Below are positions 27,423 to 36,421 of a stretch of 64,000 nt of DNA, in pieces. Position numbers and translations under genes: made by a program. The number at the start of each line of letters is the position of its first letter. Position 1 is the first letter of the stretch. The notes beneath the pieces were generated by a model. It was not told where the DNA came from, did no database searches, and saw nothing but the letters and a program-made list of their open reading frames with translations. The DNA is taken from the NCBI GenBank assembly GCA_963746605.1, contig CAVVCH010000019.1, positions 58,644-122,643 on the forward strand. The letters run 5' to 3'. Source of the stretch: CAVQSS01 sp963746605. Lineage in GTDB: Bacteria > Desulfobacterota > RBG-13-43-22.

Positions 27423-28742
27423 CTATCCTGCGGCCAGCAGCTTCCGCGGCAGCCAGGTCGCAAGCTCCGGAAATAGGATGCAGATGATCAGTAAGAGGGC
27501 CTGAATACCCACAAAGGGGACTACCGACCGGATAATGTCCCCCATGGAGATGTTCGACGGCACAATGGCCTTCATGTAGAAAAGATTGAAGCCGAAGGGC
27601 GGGGTCAGGTAAGCCATTTCCATGTTCACGATGAAGAGCAGCCCGAACCAGATGGGATCGAAGCCCAGAGCTTTGATCACCGGCACGAATACCGGCGTGC
27701 AGATCATGATGATCCCTCCCGGGTCCAGCAGCATCCCCAGGATGAAGAGCACCGCCTGCATCCCGATCAGGATAATGTATTTTGAAACCGGCAGGGTGGC
27801 GATCACCCCCTGAATGAATTCTACGGCCCCGATGGCCGTGTAGAGGGAGGTGAAGGCCGTGCCCCCGATGATAATCCAGACCACCATGCTGCTGAGCCGC
27901 AAGGTGGAATAGCTCGATTCCTTGATTACCTTCCAGGAGAGGTTGCGGGATACGGCGGCGCAGAGCATGGCCCCCAAGGCGCCCAGGGCCGCGGCCTCAG
28001 TGGGAGTAGCGACCCCTTTGAAGATGGACCCGAGCACCAGGGCGATGAGGACCAGAGGCAGGATCACGGCTCGCAGGGATTCGAATTTCTCCTTCCAGGT
28101 GGCCCTTTTATCCTTGGGAAGGGCCGGCCCCAGGTCCTTCTGAAAAAAACAGCGGATCAGGATATAGAAAATGAACATCAGCCCCAGCAGGATCCCCGGG
28201 ACAATGCCGCTGGCAAAGAGGGCGCCGATGGATTCCCCGGAGAAGAGGCCGTAGAGGATGAAGGGGATGCTGGGCGGGATCAGGACCCCCAGTGCCCCGC
28301 CGGCGCTGATGCAGCCGATGGAGATGTCTTTGTTGTAGCCCCGCTGCAGCATGGAGGGCAGGGCGATGAGCCCCATGCTCACCGTGGCCGCCCCGCTGAC
28401 CCCGACCATGGCTGCGAAGATCATGCAGATGACCACCGTCCCCACGGCCAACCCGCCCCTGACCCCGCCGAACCAGCGGTACATCATTTCATAGAGATCC
28501 CTGGCCAGCCCCGACTGTTCGAGAACGACGCCCATGAAGATGAACAGCGGGATGGCGATGAGGATGAAATTCTGCATGACCCCGAAGGAATTGGACGAGA
28601 TCTGCATCAGTCCCTGCGGTCCCCAGAGCAAGTAGGAAAAAATGACCGCCGCGCCGCCCATGACCGTCACCAGGGACGCGCCGGTGGCCAAAAACAGGAG
28701 CAGCCCGACAAACAAGAGGGCGGTGATCAATCCGAGGTCCAT
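27423..28742 (-). CDS. TRAP transporter large permease (DctM)
   Basis: About 439 residues with 12 or so hydrophobic segments, normal for DctM. Family features: an N-terminal FVGLLLFLATGASLV, VSGAATVSMGLIALPSML, GGALGVLIPPSIPFILYG and DPGGIIMICTPVFVPV. It moves the substrate across the inner membrane with sodium or protons. ATG 28742 begins four bases after the small-permease stop, so translation is coupled. It is the last gene of the P-Q-M transporter operon. Confidence 0.92.
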   Translation of the reverse strand: MDLGLITALLFVGLLLFLATGASLVTVMGGAAVIFSYLLWGPQGLMQISSNSFGVMQNFILIAIPLFIFMGVVLEQSGLARDLYEMMYRWFGGVRGGLAVGTVVICMIFAAMVGVSGAATVSMGLIALPSMLQRGYNKDISIGCISAGGALGVLIPPSIPFILYGLFSGESIGALFASGIVPGILLGLMFIFYILIRCFFQKDLGPALPKDKRATWKEKFESLRAVILPLVLIALVLGSIFKGVATPTEAAALGALGAMLCAAVSRNLSWKVIKESSYSTLRLSSMVVWIIIGGTAFTSLYTAIGAVEFIQGVIATLPVSKYIILIGMQAVLFILGMLLDPGGIIMICTPVFVPVIKALGFDPIWFGLLFIVNMEMAYLTPPFGFNLFYMKAIVPSNISMGDIIRSVVPFVGIQALLLIICILFPELATWLPRKLLAAG

Positions 28743-28746
28743 GGGA

Positions 28747-29331
28747 CTACCCCTTTCTACCCGTTGAACGAAGGGTTCGGCAATCGCGGATGAATTTGGC
28801 AATGGCCTGCAAGAGGAACAAGAAGGCCCCCAAGGGGAGCATGATCCGGAAGGGATAGAGCGGGGGTCCCCACTGCGTGGAATCGTGCTCCAGGTTGGCC
28901 AGCGATCGCCAGGCTCCTTCTCCCCCTTTCCAGAGCAGGATGCCCAGAAAGGGGATGGTGAGTATAAAAAAAGTGATGATATCCAGTACGGCCCTTCCCC
29001 GCGGGGAAAACCGGCTGTAAAAGATATCCATGTTGACGTGTTTGTTTTCCTTGGCCGTGTAAGCCCCGCCCAGGATGATGAAGGTGCCGAAGAGCATGGC
29101 CGACATCTCCTGGGCCCAGACGGTTGGCTGGCCGAAAAAATAACGCTTGACCACGTCGTAGCTCACTATCAAGGCCAGTGCCACGATCAGTAGACCGGCC
29201 ATCTTCCCCACCGACTCGCTGAGCCAATCGATGCCGGCCAACAGGCCGCCCCCGCCCCGCAGCGGACGAGGAACGGTCTGGGCCTCAGGCGCGGCACTGG
29301 GCAGGGGATTTTTCTTTTCTTCCCTGTTCAT
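28747..29331 (-). CDS. TRAP transporter small permease (DctQ)
   Basis: 194 residues with four predicted membrane segments after a Pro/Gly-rich cytoplasmic N-terminus of about 35 residues. The segment YDVVKRYFFGQPTVWAQEMS is characteristic of DctQ. It forms the membrane complex with DctM. It follows the DctP stop by 14 bases. Confidence 0.9.
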   Translation of the reverse strand: MNREEKKNPLPSAAPEAQTVPRPLRGGGGLLAGIDWLSESVGKMAGLLIVALALIVSYDVVKRYFFGQPTVWAQEMSAMLFGTFIILGGAYTAKENKHVNMDIFYSRFSPRGRAVLDIITFFILTIPFLGILLWKGGEGAWRSLANLEHDSTQWGPPLYPFRIMLPLGAFLFLLQAIAKFIRDCRTLRSTGRKG

Positions 29332-29345
29332 GCCTCGCCTCCCGA

Positions 29346-30368
29346 TCAGCGGCCTTTTTCTTTCCGCAATTCCTTCAGCAGGTTAACGGCCTTGCCGGAC
29401 AGGGCGTCCTTCTTGGCCATCTCCGCCTCCATTTCCTCGCTCACCTTATCCATTTTTTTCTGCTCGGCCTCGGGCAAGTTGACGAATTGGACCTTCCATT
29501 TTTTGGCCATATCCTCCTTGGCGGTTTTGGTCAGGGCCCGGGAACTGGTGAAGCCGGCCATACCGCCCTTCTGCAGGGCCGATTCCAGGGCAGCCCGTTG
29601 TTCCGGTTTCAGTTTTTTCCACAGGTCCAGGTTGATCATGATGTTGTTCCAGGAGCCGATGATCGGTTCCGGTTCCATGTAGTTTTTCAGCACTTCCTGG
29701 AATTTCATTTCGTACATGGGACCAGCGTCGCCCCAATGGGCGCCGTCCACCACGCCGGTAGCCAGGGCGGTATACAATTCCCCGGCGGCCACAACCGTCG
29801 TAGAAGCGCCCAACTTGCCCAAGAAATCGGCCATGATGCCCATGGCCCGCAGCTTCATCCCTTTCAGGTCCTCCACCTTGTTGATCGGTTTTTTGGTCAT
29901 CAGGCCGACCGAAAAGGGTTCGTAAGGGATGATATAGACGTTGTGCTTGGCGTAGCCTTCACGCAGGAGGTTTATGTACCCCTTCTTGAACATGAATTCC
30001 CGGACTTCATCAAAGTTTATAAAGGAATAAGGCAACCCCTGGCCGATTTCGCTTACCGGGATGGCCTTGTACCAGAAGCCTTCCGGATACATGGCCATAT
30101 CGAGCGTGCCCTTGCCGACGGCATCCATCATTTCCTTCACCGGGACGATGGCTCCCGCCGGGAAAATGGTGAGTTCCAGGGTCCCCTTGGAGGCCGCAGC
30201 CAGATCCTGGACCAGTGTGGCCGTGACCCGCTTGGTCTGGGTCGGGATCAGGTGGGTCTGCATGCGCAATTTCAGTTTGGGTTCGTCCGCCGCACCGGCC
30301 ATAGTGCCGATGGCAAACACCATGGCCGTAACCAATACCACTGCTCTTAACACGTTTCTCAGCTTCAT
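29346..30368 (-). CDS. TRAP transporter substrate-binding protein (DctP)
   Basis: 340 residues with a signal peptide (hydrophobic core to about residue 25, cut near GAA-DEP). DctP marks: FPAGAIVPVKEMMDAVGKGT, and KLRAMGIMADFLGKLGAST with the conserved Arg that pairs with a substrate carboxylate. It is therefore probably an organic-acid binder. GGAGGCAGGAGT precedes ATG 30368. It heads the TRAP operon, directly downstream of a CoA ligase that might activate the imported acid. Confidence 0.92.
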   Translation of the reverse strand: MKLRNVLRAVVLVTAMVFAIGTMAGAADEPKLKLRMQTHLIPTQTKRVTATLVQDLAAASKGTLELTIFPAGAIVPVKEMMDAVGKGTLDMAMYPEGFWYKAIPVSEIGQGLPYSFINFDEVREFMFKKGYINLLREGYAKHNVYIIPYEPFSVGLMTKKPINKVEDLKGMKLRAMGIMADFLGKLGASTTVVAAGELYTALATGVVDGAHWGDAGPMYEMKFQEVLKNYMEPEPIIGSWNNIMINLDLWKKLKPEQRAALESALQKGGMAGFTSSRALTKTAKEDMAKKWKVQFVNLPEAEQKKMDKVSEEMEAEMAKKDALSGKAVNLLKELRKEKGR

Positions 30369-30462
30369 ACTCCTGCCTCCTTTGGGTTAATAATTGCTAA
30401 TTAAAAATTGACAATTGATTATTGGCCATGGCCTTTTCAACCGCGGCGTATAGTCCGCAGCC

Positions 30463-32127
30463 CTACCCTTTCTTCTCGGCCGACTGGTTTTCCTCATCGA
30501 CCAGGATTCGTTTCAGCAGCTTCCCGGCCGCGCTCTTCGGCAATTCCTCCCGGAACTCCACCAGCCGGGGGCGCTTGTAGGCCGCCATATTCTCTTTGCA
30601 CCAGTCCAGGATCTCCTCCGCGGAAATCTTCCCCACAAACTCCGGTTTCAAAATGATGAAGGCCTTGGGGGTCTCACCGCGATAGGGATCGCTGACCCCG
30701 ATGACGGCCGTCTCTTTCACAGCCGGATGCCGGAAGAGCAGCGCCTCCACCTCGGCCGGGAAGACGCTGTAGCCCGAGCATTTGATCAGCTCCCGTTTCC
30801 GACCTAGAAACTTGACATAGCCTTCCTCGTCCATAAGCCCCAAGTCCCCGGTATGGAGCCAGCCGTCTCTCAAGACATCCTCTGTCTCTTGTGGATTATT
30901 CCAGTAGCCGAGCATCACCGCCGGCCCTTTAATCGTGATTTCCCCTTCTTCGTTCGGCCCCAGTTCCCGTCTGCCTGTTTCCAGGTCCCGAATCTCGATT
31001 TCGTTAAGCTGGGGGATGCCCAGGAAACCCGGCTTGTAGCGATATAGGGGTGTAACGGCCCCCCCATGGGAGATGGTTTCCGAGAGCCCATAGCCTTCGC
31101 CGATGGCCGCCCGGGGCGCCAATTCTTTCAACTGCTTCTGAAGTTCTACCGAAATGGGGGTGCCGCCGGTCAGGAGGACCCGGAAAGAGGAAAAATCGTA
31201 TTGCCGGACATTGGGCAGGCTGAGCAGGGCGATCATCATGGTGGTCGCCCCTACCCAGTAGGTGCAGCGGTAATGGGTGATGGCCTGAGCCACCACCTCC
31301 GGGACAAACCGGGAGAGGATCACGATCCGGCCGCCGGACACCAGGGGGGTGCACAGGAGCTGCTGCTGCCCCATGACGTGGAAGAAGGGGGTGACGCCGA
31401 GGTGCACGTCGTCCTCCCGGTGTCGAAACCAGTACATGGCGCCCAGGTTGGCGCAGGTCAGGGTGTAGTGGCTGATCATGGCCCCCTTGGGCAGGCCCGT
31501 GGTCCCGCCCGTATACTGTAGGATGGCCAGTTCTTTCTCTATGTCCTTCACTCGGCAGATGGGTTGATCGGAGGATCGTTCGAGGAGCTCCTGGAAGTCG
31601 ATTGTGTCCGGGAAAGAGCGTTTTTGCTCCGTTGCTTCCTTGGGCAGGGGGAGGATAGGTTTGGGGGGGAGGTAGTCCCGAAGGGAAGTCAGAATGACCT
31701 GTTTAAGCGGGGTCCGGTCACGAACTTTTTCCACCTCGGAATAGAGCGTGTCGAGCCCGATCAGGGTTTCCGCCTGGGCGTCGTTCAATTCGTAATCCAG
31801 TTCGGCCTGCTTGAACATGGGATTGACCGGCACCACGGCCGCCCCGGCCCGTTGGGCGCCGAAATAGGCGATCACAAACTGGGGGCAGTTTTCCATGTGG
31901 ATGGCCACCCGGTCCCCCGGCTTGATTCCCAGGTCCACGAGACCCCAGGCCATCCGGTCGATCAGACCGTTCAGTTCAGCGTAGGTTAAGTCCCGTCCGT
32001 GGTAACTGAGGGCGATATGGTCAGGGGTGAGGGAAGCCCATTCCCGAATATACTCGGAGGTCGGCTTTTCGACGGGAAAGGTTTTGGGGACCCACAGGGG
32101 CCAGACTTTATGCCAGCGACGTTCCAT
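30463..32127 (-). CDS. Medium/long-chain acyl-CoA ligase (AMP-forming)
   Basis: 554 residues, complete. ATP-loop YTGGTTGLPKGA, adenylation core EGYGLSETI, hinge DLGLMDEEGYVKFLGRKREL and the C-terminal catalytic Lys in KSAAGKLLKR. It forms an acyl-AMP and then the CoA thioester. A ribosome site (GGAGG) precedes ATG 32127, with TetR operator-like site 4 upstream. It is followed by the TRAP transporter, so uptake and activation may be linked. The chain preference cannot be read. Confidence 0.92.
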   Translation of the reverse strand: MERRWHKVWPLWVPKTFPVEKPTSEYIREWASLTPDHIALSYHGRDLTYAELNGLIDRMAWGLVDLGIKPGDRVAIHMENCPQFVIAYFGAQRAGAAVVPVNPMFKQAELDYELNDAQAETLIGLDTLYSEVEKVRDRTPLKQVILTSLRDYLPPKPILPLPKEATEQKRSFPDTIDFQELLERSSDQPICRVKDIEKELAILQYTGGTTGLPKGAMISHYTLTCANLGAMYWFRHREDDVHLGVTPFFHVMGQQQLLCTPLVSGGRIVILSRFVPEVVAQAITHYRCTYWVGATTMMIALLSLPNVRQYDFSSFRVLLTGGTPISVELQKQLKELAPRAAIGEGYGLSETISHGGAVTPLYRYKPGFLGIPQLNEIEIRDLETGRRELGPNEEGEITIKGPAVMLGYWNNPQETEDVLRDGWLHTGDLGLMDEEGYVKFLGRKRELIKCSGYSVFPAEVEALLFRHPAVKETAVIGVSDPYRGETPKAFIILKPEFVGKISAEEILDWCKENMAAYKRPRLVEFREELPKSAAGKLLKRILVDEENQSAEKKG

Positions 32128-32182
32128 AGGCAGCCTCCAATTAACCGATGTTTCAGTTTTTTCTTTAAACAGTTTTCTCTAG

Positions 32183-32196
32183 ATCGAATGTTCAGT
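32183..32196 (-). promoter_or_regulatory. TetR operator-like site 4
   Basis: On the minus strand ACTGAACATTCGAT, between the TetR stop and the CoA ligase start. It differs from site 5 at two of 14 positions. An internal promoter here would give ligase control separate from the regulator. Confidence 0.5.
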
Positions 32197-32216
32197 CCAG
32201 AAACACTCCAACAAAA

Positions 32217-32822
32217 TTACTTCTTGGGCCGGGCGGCCACTCCTTCCAAAATGAAGGTGCGCACTGTTCGTACAAAATCGGGCATATTCAAAGAATCGCC
32301 ATGGACCAGCCACTGGACCAGCATCCCGGTGTGACAGGCAATGACGGCATGGGCGTAGAGGGTTGCATCCACTTCCTTCTTCACCGAACCGTCTTTTTTA
32401 CCCTCATTAAGCATATCCTCGATAATGCGGCTGAACTTCCCGTAAACGGTTTTGGCCGTTTCTTCCGCTTCGGTGTGGGTGCCCACGATTTCGTTTAACA
32501 GGGTGTTGAAGGCCAAGGACAGGTCCCGGTTGTCCCGGGCGAACTCTGTGGAATACTTATGAAAAATTCTATATTTGGCGGTAAAGTCGCCCTTACAGGA
32601 TCGGACGGCGGCGGATAGTTGGTCCAGTAGTCCCTGGTCAAACTTCTGAAAGATAGTGATCAGAATTTCGTCTTTGCTTTTGAAGTACCAGTACAGGGTA
32701 CCCCGACCGATGCCGGCCTCTTCCGTTATCTCCTTGACCGAGGTCCCCCGGTACCCCTTGGCCAGAAAAAGTCGGGTGCTGGTCTCGATGATCCTTTCCC
32801 TGACATCACTTTTCTCGGCCAT
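32217..32822 (-). CDS. TetR-family transcriptional regulator
   Basis: 201 residues. The helix-turn-helix is RGTSVKEITEEAGIGRGTLY followed by WYFKSKDEIL, nearly the same as in the TetR at 2354. The ligand domain shares the pattern C-x-G-x-F-x-A-K and EFARDNRDL with that paralogue. It is likely an acyl-CoA-responsive repressor of itself (site 5), of the ligase (site 4) and perhaps of the SDR at 26447. ATG 32822; the promoter lies immediately upstream. Confidence 0.92.
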   Translation of the reverse strand: MAEKSDVRERIIETSTRLFLAKGYRGTSVKEITEEAGIGRGTLYWYFKSKDEILITIFQKFDQGLLDQLSAAVRSCKGDFTAKYRIFHKYSTEFARDNRDLSLAFNTLLNEIVGTHTEAEETAKTVYGKFSRIIEDMLNEGKKDGSVKKEVDATLYAHAVIACHTGMLVQWLVHGDSLNMPDFVRTVRTFILEGVAARPKK

Positions 32823-32846
32823 CGTTCGGAGCCCCCCTTTCTCTGT

Positions 32847-32860
32847 ATCGACCGTTCAGT
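32847..32860 (-). promoter_or_regulatory. TetR operator-like site 5
   Basis: On the minus strand ACTGAACGGTCGAT, placed between the -10 region and the TetR start codon, as expected for autorepression. Same architecture as sites 1-4. Confidence 0.55.
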
Positions 32861-32878
32861 CTAGACCTGACTAAATTC

Positions 32879-32905
32879 ATAATATAACTATAATGCGGTT
32901 GTCAA
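32879..32905 (-). promoter_or_regulatory. Possible sigma-70 promoter of the second TetR gene
   Basis: Minus strand: TTGACA at 32905-32900 and TATTAT at 32884-32879, spacer 15 (short of the ideal 17), in an AT-rich patch. The operator follows about 18 bases downstream. Confidence 0.4.
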
Positions 32906-32978
32906 GAAAAAAATCTGAGCTCTTTTGATTAAGCCGCTACTGCTCTGATACTATGGAGATTTATTGTAAAAGCGATCT

Positions 32979-34191
32979 TTACACCACAACCTTTTCTGTT
33001 TTGAAAGACGCGACCTCCTCGGGACGGTATCCCAATCCGGCCAAAATCTCCTCCGTGTGTTGTCCCAATCCGGGAGCCGGTGAACGCCAGGAGGCCGGGG
33101 TTTCGCTGAAATCCCAGGGGAAACCCGGCATTTTAAGGGCTCCCCATTCCGGATGGGGCACCTCGATAAAATAGTTATTAGCCCAGGCCTGGGGGTCTTG
33201 GATCACTTCCTGCGGCGTCTGGACCGGGGTAAAAATGCAGCCCTCCTGTTTTAGGATTTCCATCCACTCCCCTCTATCCCGGGAGGCAAACTGCCGATCC
33301 AAAATGGTCACCAGCTCCCCGGCGTTTTTCCCGCGCTCGGCGATCCCGCAGAAGCGCGGGTCCTCCTGGAATTCCTCCAACCCCAGGGCTTTACAGATCT
33401 TGGGCCAGTAGCGGTCGGGGTCCAGATGGGCAATAGCCAGCCAGCGGTCGTCTTGGCAGCGGTAATGGTTATACAGCGGGTTACCGGCCCGGGCCCGGAC
33501 CTGGCGGGGGAATTCCTGACCCATGATGGCCGGAGCGGCCAGGACAAAAGCCAGGGCCCCGATCAGTCCGCTCATCAGGGAAGTGTCCACCACCTGGCCC
33601 TTCCCGGTTTTTTCCCGGGCAAAGAGCGCCGCGGTCACCCCCCAGGCGCACATCAGGCCCCCGATCTCATCCCCGATACCCGGCAGGATCTGTCCCGGAG
33701 GGTCCCCCGGTTCCCCGGCCGCCATCATCGAGCCCGCAGCGGGCGATCCCGGTGTAGTCAAAGGAAAAATCTTCCGCCTCTTCACCTTTCCGCCCCCAGC
33801 CCGAGGCGTGGGCATAGATCAGCCGGGGGTTCCTTTTCAACAGGGCCTCGGGCCCGATTCCCATTTTTTCCGGGGCCCGGATGCTCATGTTGTTGAGAAA
33901 GACATCGGCCGTGTCGATCAGCCGGAGAAACAGGTCCAGGCCCTCCGGTTTTTTCAGGTCGATGACGATGCTTTTTTTGTTGCGGTTGCCGTGCTCGAAA
34001 TAATAGTTGTTTCCCCTGAGGCCCGCCATGGCCCCGATGACCTTCATGAATCCCCGGCCCGGATCCCCGGCCGGAGGCTCCACCTTGATCACCTCGGCCC
34101 CCAAGTCCCCCAACCGCATCCCGGCCACCGGTCCCTGTTGAAATAAGGTGATTTCCACCACCCGGATCCCATCCAATGGTCCCTTTTTCAT
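32979..34191 (-). CDS. CaiB/BaiF-type CoA transferase (frameshifted)
   Basis: Family III CoA transferase, about 404 residues when joined; it moves CoA between acids through a covalent Asp intermediate. N-terminal part: GIRVVEITLFQQGPVAGMRL, LGAEVIKVEPPAGDPGR and RNKKSIVIDLKKPEG. A one-base shift near 33740 leads into PGQILPGIGDEIGGLM, GKGQVVDTSLMSGL and the normal C-terminus. GGAGG precedes ATG 34191. It is an alternative to the neighbouring ligase for activating an acid. The catalytic Asp region is near the break, so activity cannot be judged. Confidence 0.85.
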
Positions 34192-34252
34192 TTTCAATCC
34201 TCCTTTTATGTGGCACAGCCGCCCTCGGCTGTGATTATTCCAACTCCTGAAT

Positions 34253-34281
34253 AAAAAAGGCCACGGGGATGCCCCATGGCC
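34253..34281 (-). terminator. Rho-independent terminator (minus strand)
   Basis: Stem GGCCATGGGG / CCCCGTGGCC (one mismatch, ATC loop) followed on the minus strand by six T (34258-34253). It ends transcripts from the toxin-antitoxin pair on the right before the CoA transferase. Confidence 0.65.
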
Positions 34282-34511
34282 CTGTTTGCTTTAAAGGAAT
34301 ATCCATGGGCGGCCCGTTTCGGGTCCGCCCTTGTTCTTTTCCGGTTCTATTTAAATCCGGCAGAAAGGGCAGACCCGTTCCTAAAGCAGAAAAAGAAAAA
34401 GCTTTGAAAGCGGACTTGCCCAAACATGCTCACGGCGGTTTATTCCTTTCTTCAAAATTCTTTATAAAACCATACCGGCCTATCACCGGGATGTCAAGTC
34501 GATCCTAATCT
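34282..34511. other. Non-coding stretch downstream of the toxin gene
   Basis: With the terminator this is part of a 320-base gap (34192-34511). A 79-codon open frame on the + strand has no ribosome site or recognisable product. No repeat or promoter seen. Confidence 0.4.
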
Positions 34512-34892
34512 TCAGGGGCGAAATATCTTCAGCCGCAAATCCTTAATGGCCCTGAAATGTTTGGCATTGGAGGTCAACAGCGTCAGGTTGTTTTCTGTGG
34601 CCGTGGCCGCGATAATCGCATCTCCGGCTCGGAGCCCGTTAGGGAGTGCATATTCCTCAATGTACACGCAGGCCCGGTGACCGATATTCTCCGTGAACGG
34701 CAAAACGATGAAATCAAAAGTTTTTAGAAAATCTTTCGTTTGTCGATGTTGGTCCTTGTTCTGGGCATTTTGCAGAAGCTCCAGATAGGTTTGGACGGAT
34801 AGATGCCGTTCTTCGATATCTTCCATCAAGCTCACGGCCTTCTTATTGCCTCTTTGAACCCAGATGAAGATATCCGTATCAAAGAGCATCAT
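34512..34892 (-). CDS. PIN-domain toxin (VapC family), pair A
   Basis: 126 residues. Acidic residues of the PIN site: Asp in FDTDIFIW, Glu in TYLELLQ and Asp in RAGDAIIAATA; the last position is SNAKHF. VapC toxins cleave tRNA or rRNA. The start overlaps the upstream antitoxin end by 14 bases, so the two are coupled. Oriented opposite to pairs B and C. Confidence 0.85.
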   Translation of the reverse strand: MMLFDTDIFIWVQRGNKKAVSLMEDIEERHLSVQTYLELLQNAQNKDQHRQTKDFLKTFDFIVLPFTENIGHRACVYIEEYALPNGLRAGDAIIAATATENNLTLLTSNAKHFRAIKDLRLKIFRP

Positions 34893-35118
34893 ATCTCCCT
34901 CTGCGGAGAACCGCCATTATCTCAGGGACGCTGGCCGGATCTTCCTTGCTCATACCGAAAAAGGGATGATCGGTCATCTTTATTTTTCGGATACCCGATA
35001 CCGGGATGATGGTTCCCTTGACCTGGCCATGATACAAAATCCGAATCACTTCCCGCCTCTCCAAAGCGGCCAGCACATCCTTCATTTTATACCGCAAATC
35101 AACCACCGAGGCTTCCAT
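34879..35118 (-). CDS. Phd/YefM-like antitoxin, pair A
   Basis: 79 residues. The start MEASVVDLRYKMKDVLAALE resembles the Phd/YefM DNA-binding N-terminus; the rest would wrap the toxin. ATG 35118 follows GGAGGG at a good distance. A longer open frame upstream would run through the palindromic operator and is rejected. It probably represses its own promoter. Confidence 0.75.
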   Translation of the reverse strand: MEASVVDLRYKMKDVLAALERREVIRILYHGQVKGTIIPVSGIRKIKMTDHPFFGMSKEDPASVPEIMAVLRRGRYDAL

Positions 35119-35131
35119 ACCCTGCCCTCCA

Positions 35132-35162
35132 TTAAAATGTATATTACAATAGTACATTTTAA
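35132..35162 (-). promoter_or_regulatory. Palindromic operator of toxin-antitoxin pair A
   Basis: Perfect 10-bp arms TTAAAATGTA and TACATTTTAA around an 11-base AT-rich centre, directly upstream of the antitoxin ribosome site. This is the expected place for autoregulation by the antitoxin-toxin complex. Confidence 0.6.
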
Positions 35163-35358
35163 AGAATGATAAATCAAGGTCATTTTAAATAACCGGTGGT
35201 CCTTCCTTGGACATGAAGTCCATTTTCTCTTATTGAGCCTCCGGCCAACAGAAGCTTTCCGATATCCAGCACTTGAACAAATATCCTATAAATTATAATT
35301 GACTTACTTTTCATATAATGTAAGCTGTAATAGAAAAAAAGGGAGGTAATTCTAAGCT

Positions 35359-35622
35359 ATGGAAGAAGCCACTATGACCAGCAAGGGGCAGATTGTGGTC
35401 CCGGCCAAATTGAGGCGGCGGTACGGTCTAAAGGCCGGGGTAAAAGTGTATTTTATTGAACGAAATGATGAGATCCTTTTCCAGCCGCTGACCAAAGAGG
35501 CCATCCGGAGCGTTCACGGTATGCTGGCCAGCGAAACTTCGGTAACGAAGGAACTCCTTCAGGAACGGGCCAAAGACCGGGAGCACGAAGAGGCCAAACT
35601 TGGAAAACATCGTACTCGATAG
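35359..35622 (+). CDS. AbrB/SpoVT-type antitoxin (VapB), pair B
   Basis: 87 residues. The swapped-hairpin domain is clear: ATMTSKGQIVVPAKLRRRYG, then LKAGVKVYFIE; a helical toxin-binding tail follows. GGGAGG precedes ATG 35359. The end overlaps the toxin start by 23 bases. An AT-rich promoter-like stretch lies at 35285-35330. Confidence 0.88.
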   Translation: MEEATMTSKGQIVVPAKLRRRYGLKAGVKVYFIERNDEILFQPLTKEAIRSVHGMLASETSVTKELLQERAKDREHEEAKLGKHRTR

Positions 35623-35998
35623 CTACGCCGTCCTGTCCTTTCTTTTCAAGGAAAAAGGACATGAAATCGTGCTCGGCCTCTTCGAAGAGGTTTTGGAGGC
35701 TGATAAAAAACTGCTGGTGGCCGCCCCGAATTGGGCGGAGGTTCGGTATATGGTCGAACGAAAAGTTGGCGCTGATCGATGGGCCGAGGTGAGAGCCAAG
35801 CTCCTCGCCTTGCCCATCGAAATCATTGACGCGGATCAAGAGCTGGCGGAGACGGCCGGGGAGATCAAGGCTTTTCACAAAATGTCACTGGCCGATTGTT
35901 TTGCCGCGGCGCTTGCCAGAATGAAGGAAGCGGCAATCTATACCGGTGACCCTGAATTCAAGGCGGTTGAGACCGAGCAGAAAATAGTCTGGCTTTAG
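35600..35998 (+). CDS. PIN-domain toxin (VapC), pair B
   Basis: 132 residues starting at TTG 35600 inside the antitoxin gene. PIN acidic set: VLDSYAVLSFL, NWAEVRYMV, SLADCFAAALA and YTGDPEF. The cognate AbrB-type antitoxin is directly upstream. Confidence 0.88.
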   Translation: MENIVLDSYAVLSFLFKEKGHEIVLGLFEEVLEADKKLLVAAPNWAEVRYMVERKVGADRWAEVRAKLLALPIEIIDADQELAETAGEIKAFHKMSLADCFAAALARMKEAAIYTGDPEFKAVETEQKIVWL

Positions 35999-36152
35999 AC
36001 ATGCCGGAAAAGAAAGAGATGAGATATTCTTCCAGGAATAACTTTTAAACTGGAATTACATAACCGGTTGGCTTCGTTGATAATAAATAGGGTAGACGTT
36101 TAAACTCATTTAGGCTATAATGGCCAAAATGACCTATTGGAGGAAACGTGTG

Positions 36153-36416
36153 ATGAATCAAGAAACCATCGGAGTGGCCCAGGCCAAGAAAAACTTTTCA
36201 GACCTTCTGGGCCAGGTCGCTTACGGTAAAAAACGGATCGTGATTACCAAAAGAGGAAAGCCGGTGGCCCTTTTATCTCCCCCGGAGTCGGCCGAGCCGA
36301 TTCCCTTTAAAGTTGGGGGATGGTTGGATGCGAGCGATCCCTTCTTTGAAGACATCGAAAGGATCGTACGGGAGAGGGTTCAACATAAGCCCAGAGTTTC
36401 CCAACGGAAAAAATAA
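36153..36416 (+). CDS. Phd/YefM antitoxin, pair C
   Basis: 87 residues. GVAQAKKNFSDLLGQVAYGK and RIVITKRGKPVALLSP are textbook Phd motifs. TTGGAGG precedes the start; ATG 36153 is preferred to the adjacent GTG 36150. The toxin starts five bases after the stop. It probably autorepresses. Confidence 0.9.
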   Translation: MNQETIGVAQAKKNFSDLLGQVAYGKKRIVITKRGKPVALLSPPESAEPIPFKVGGWLDASDPFFEDIERIVRERVQHKPRVSQRKK

Positions 36417-36421
36417 TCGCC

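Noticed and set aside
34269..34508. 79-codon + strand frame after the terminator
   Set aside because: No ribosome site, no family resemblance, and it begins inside the terminator hairpin.
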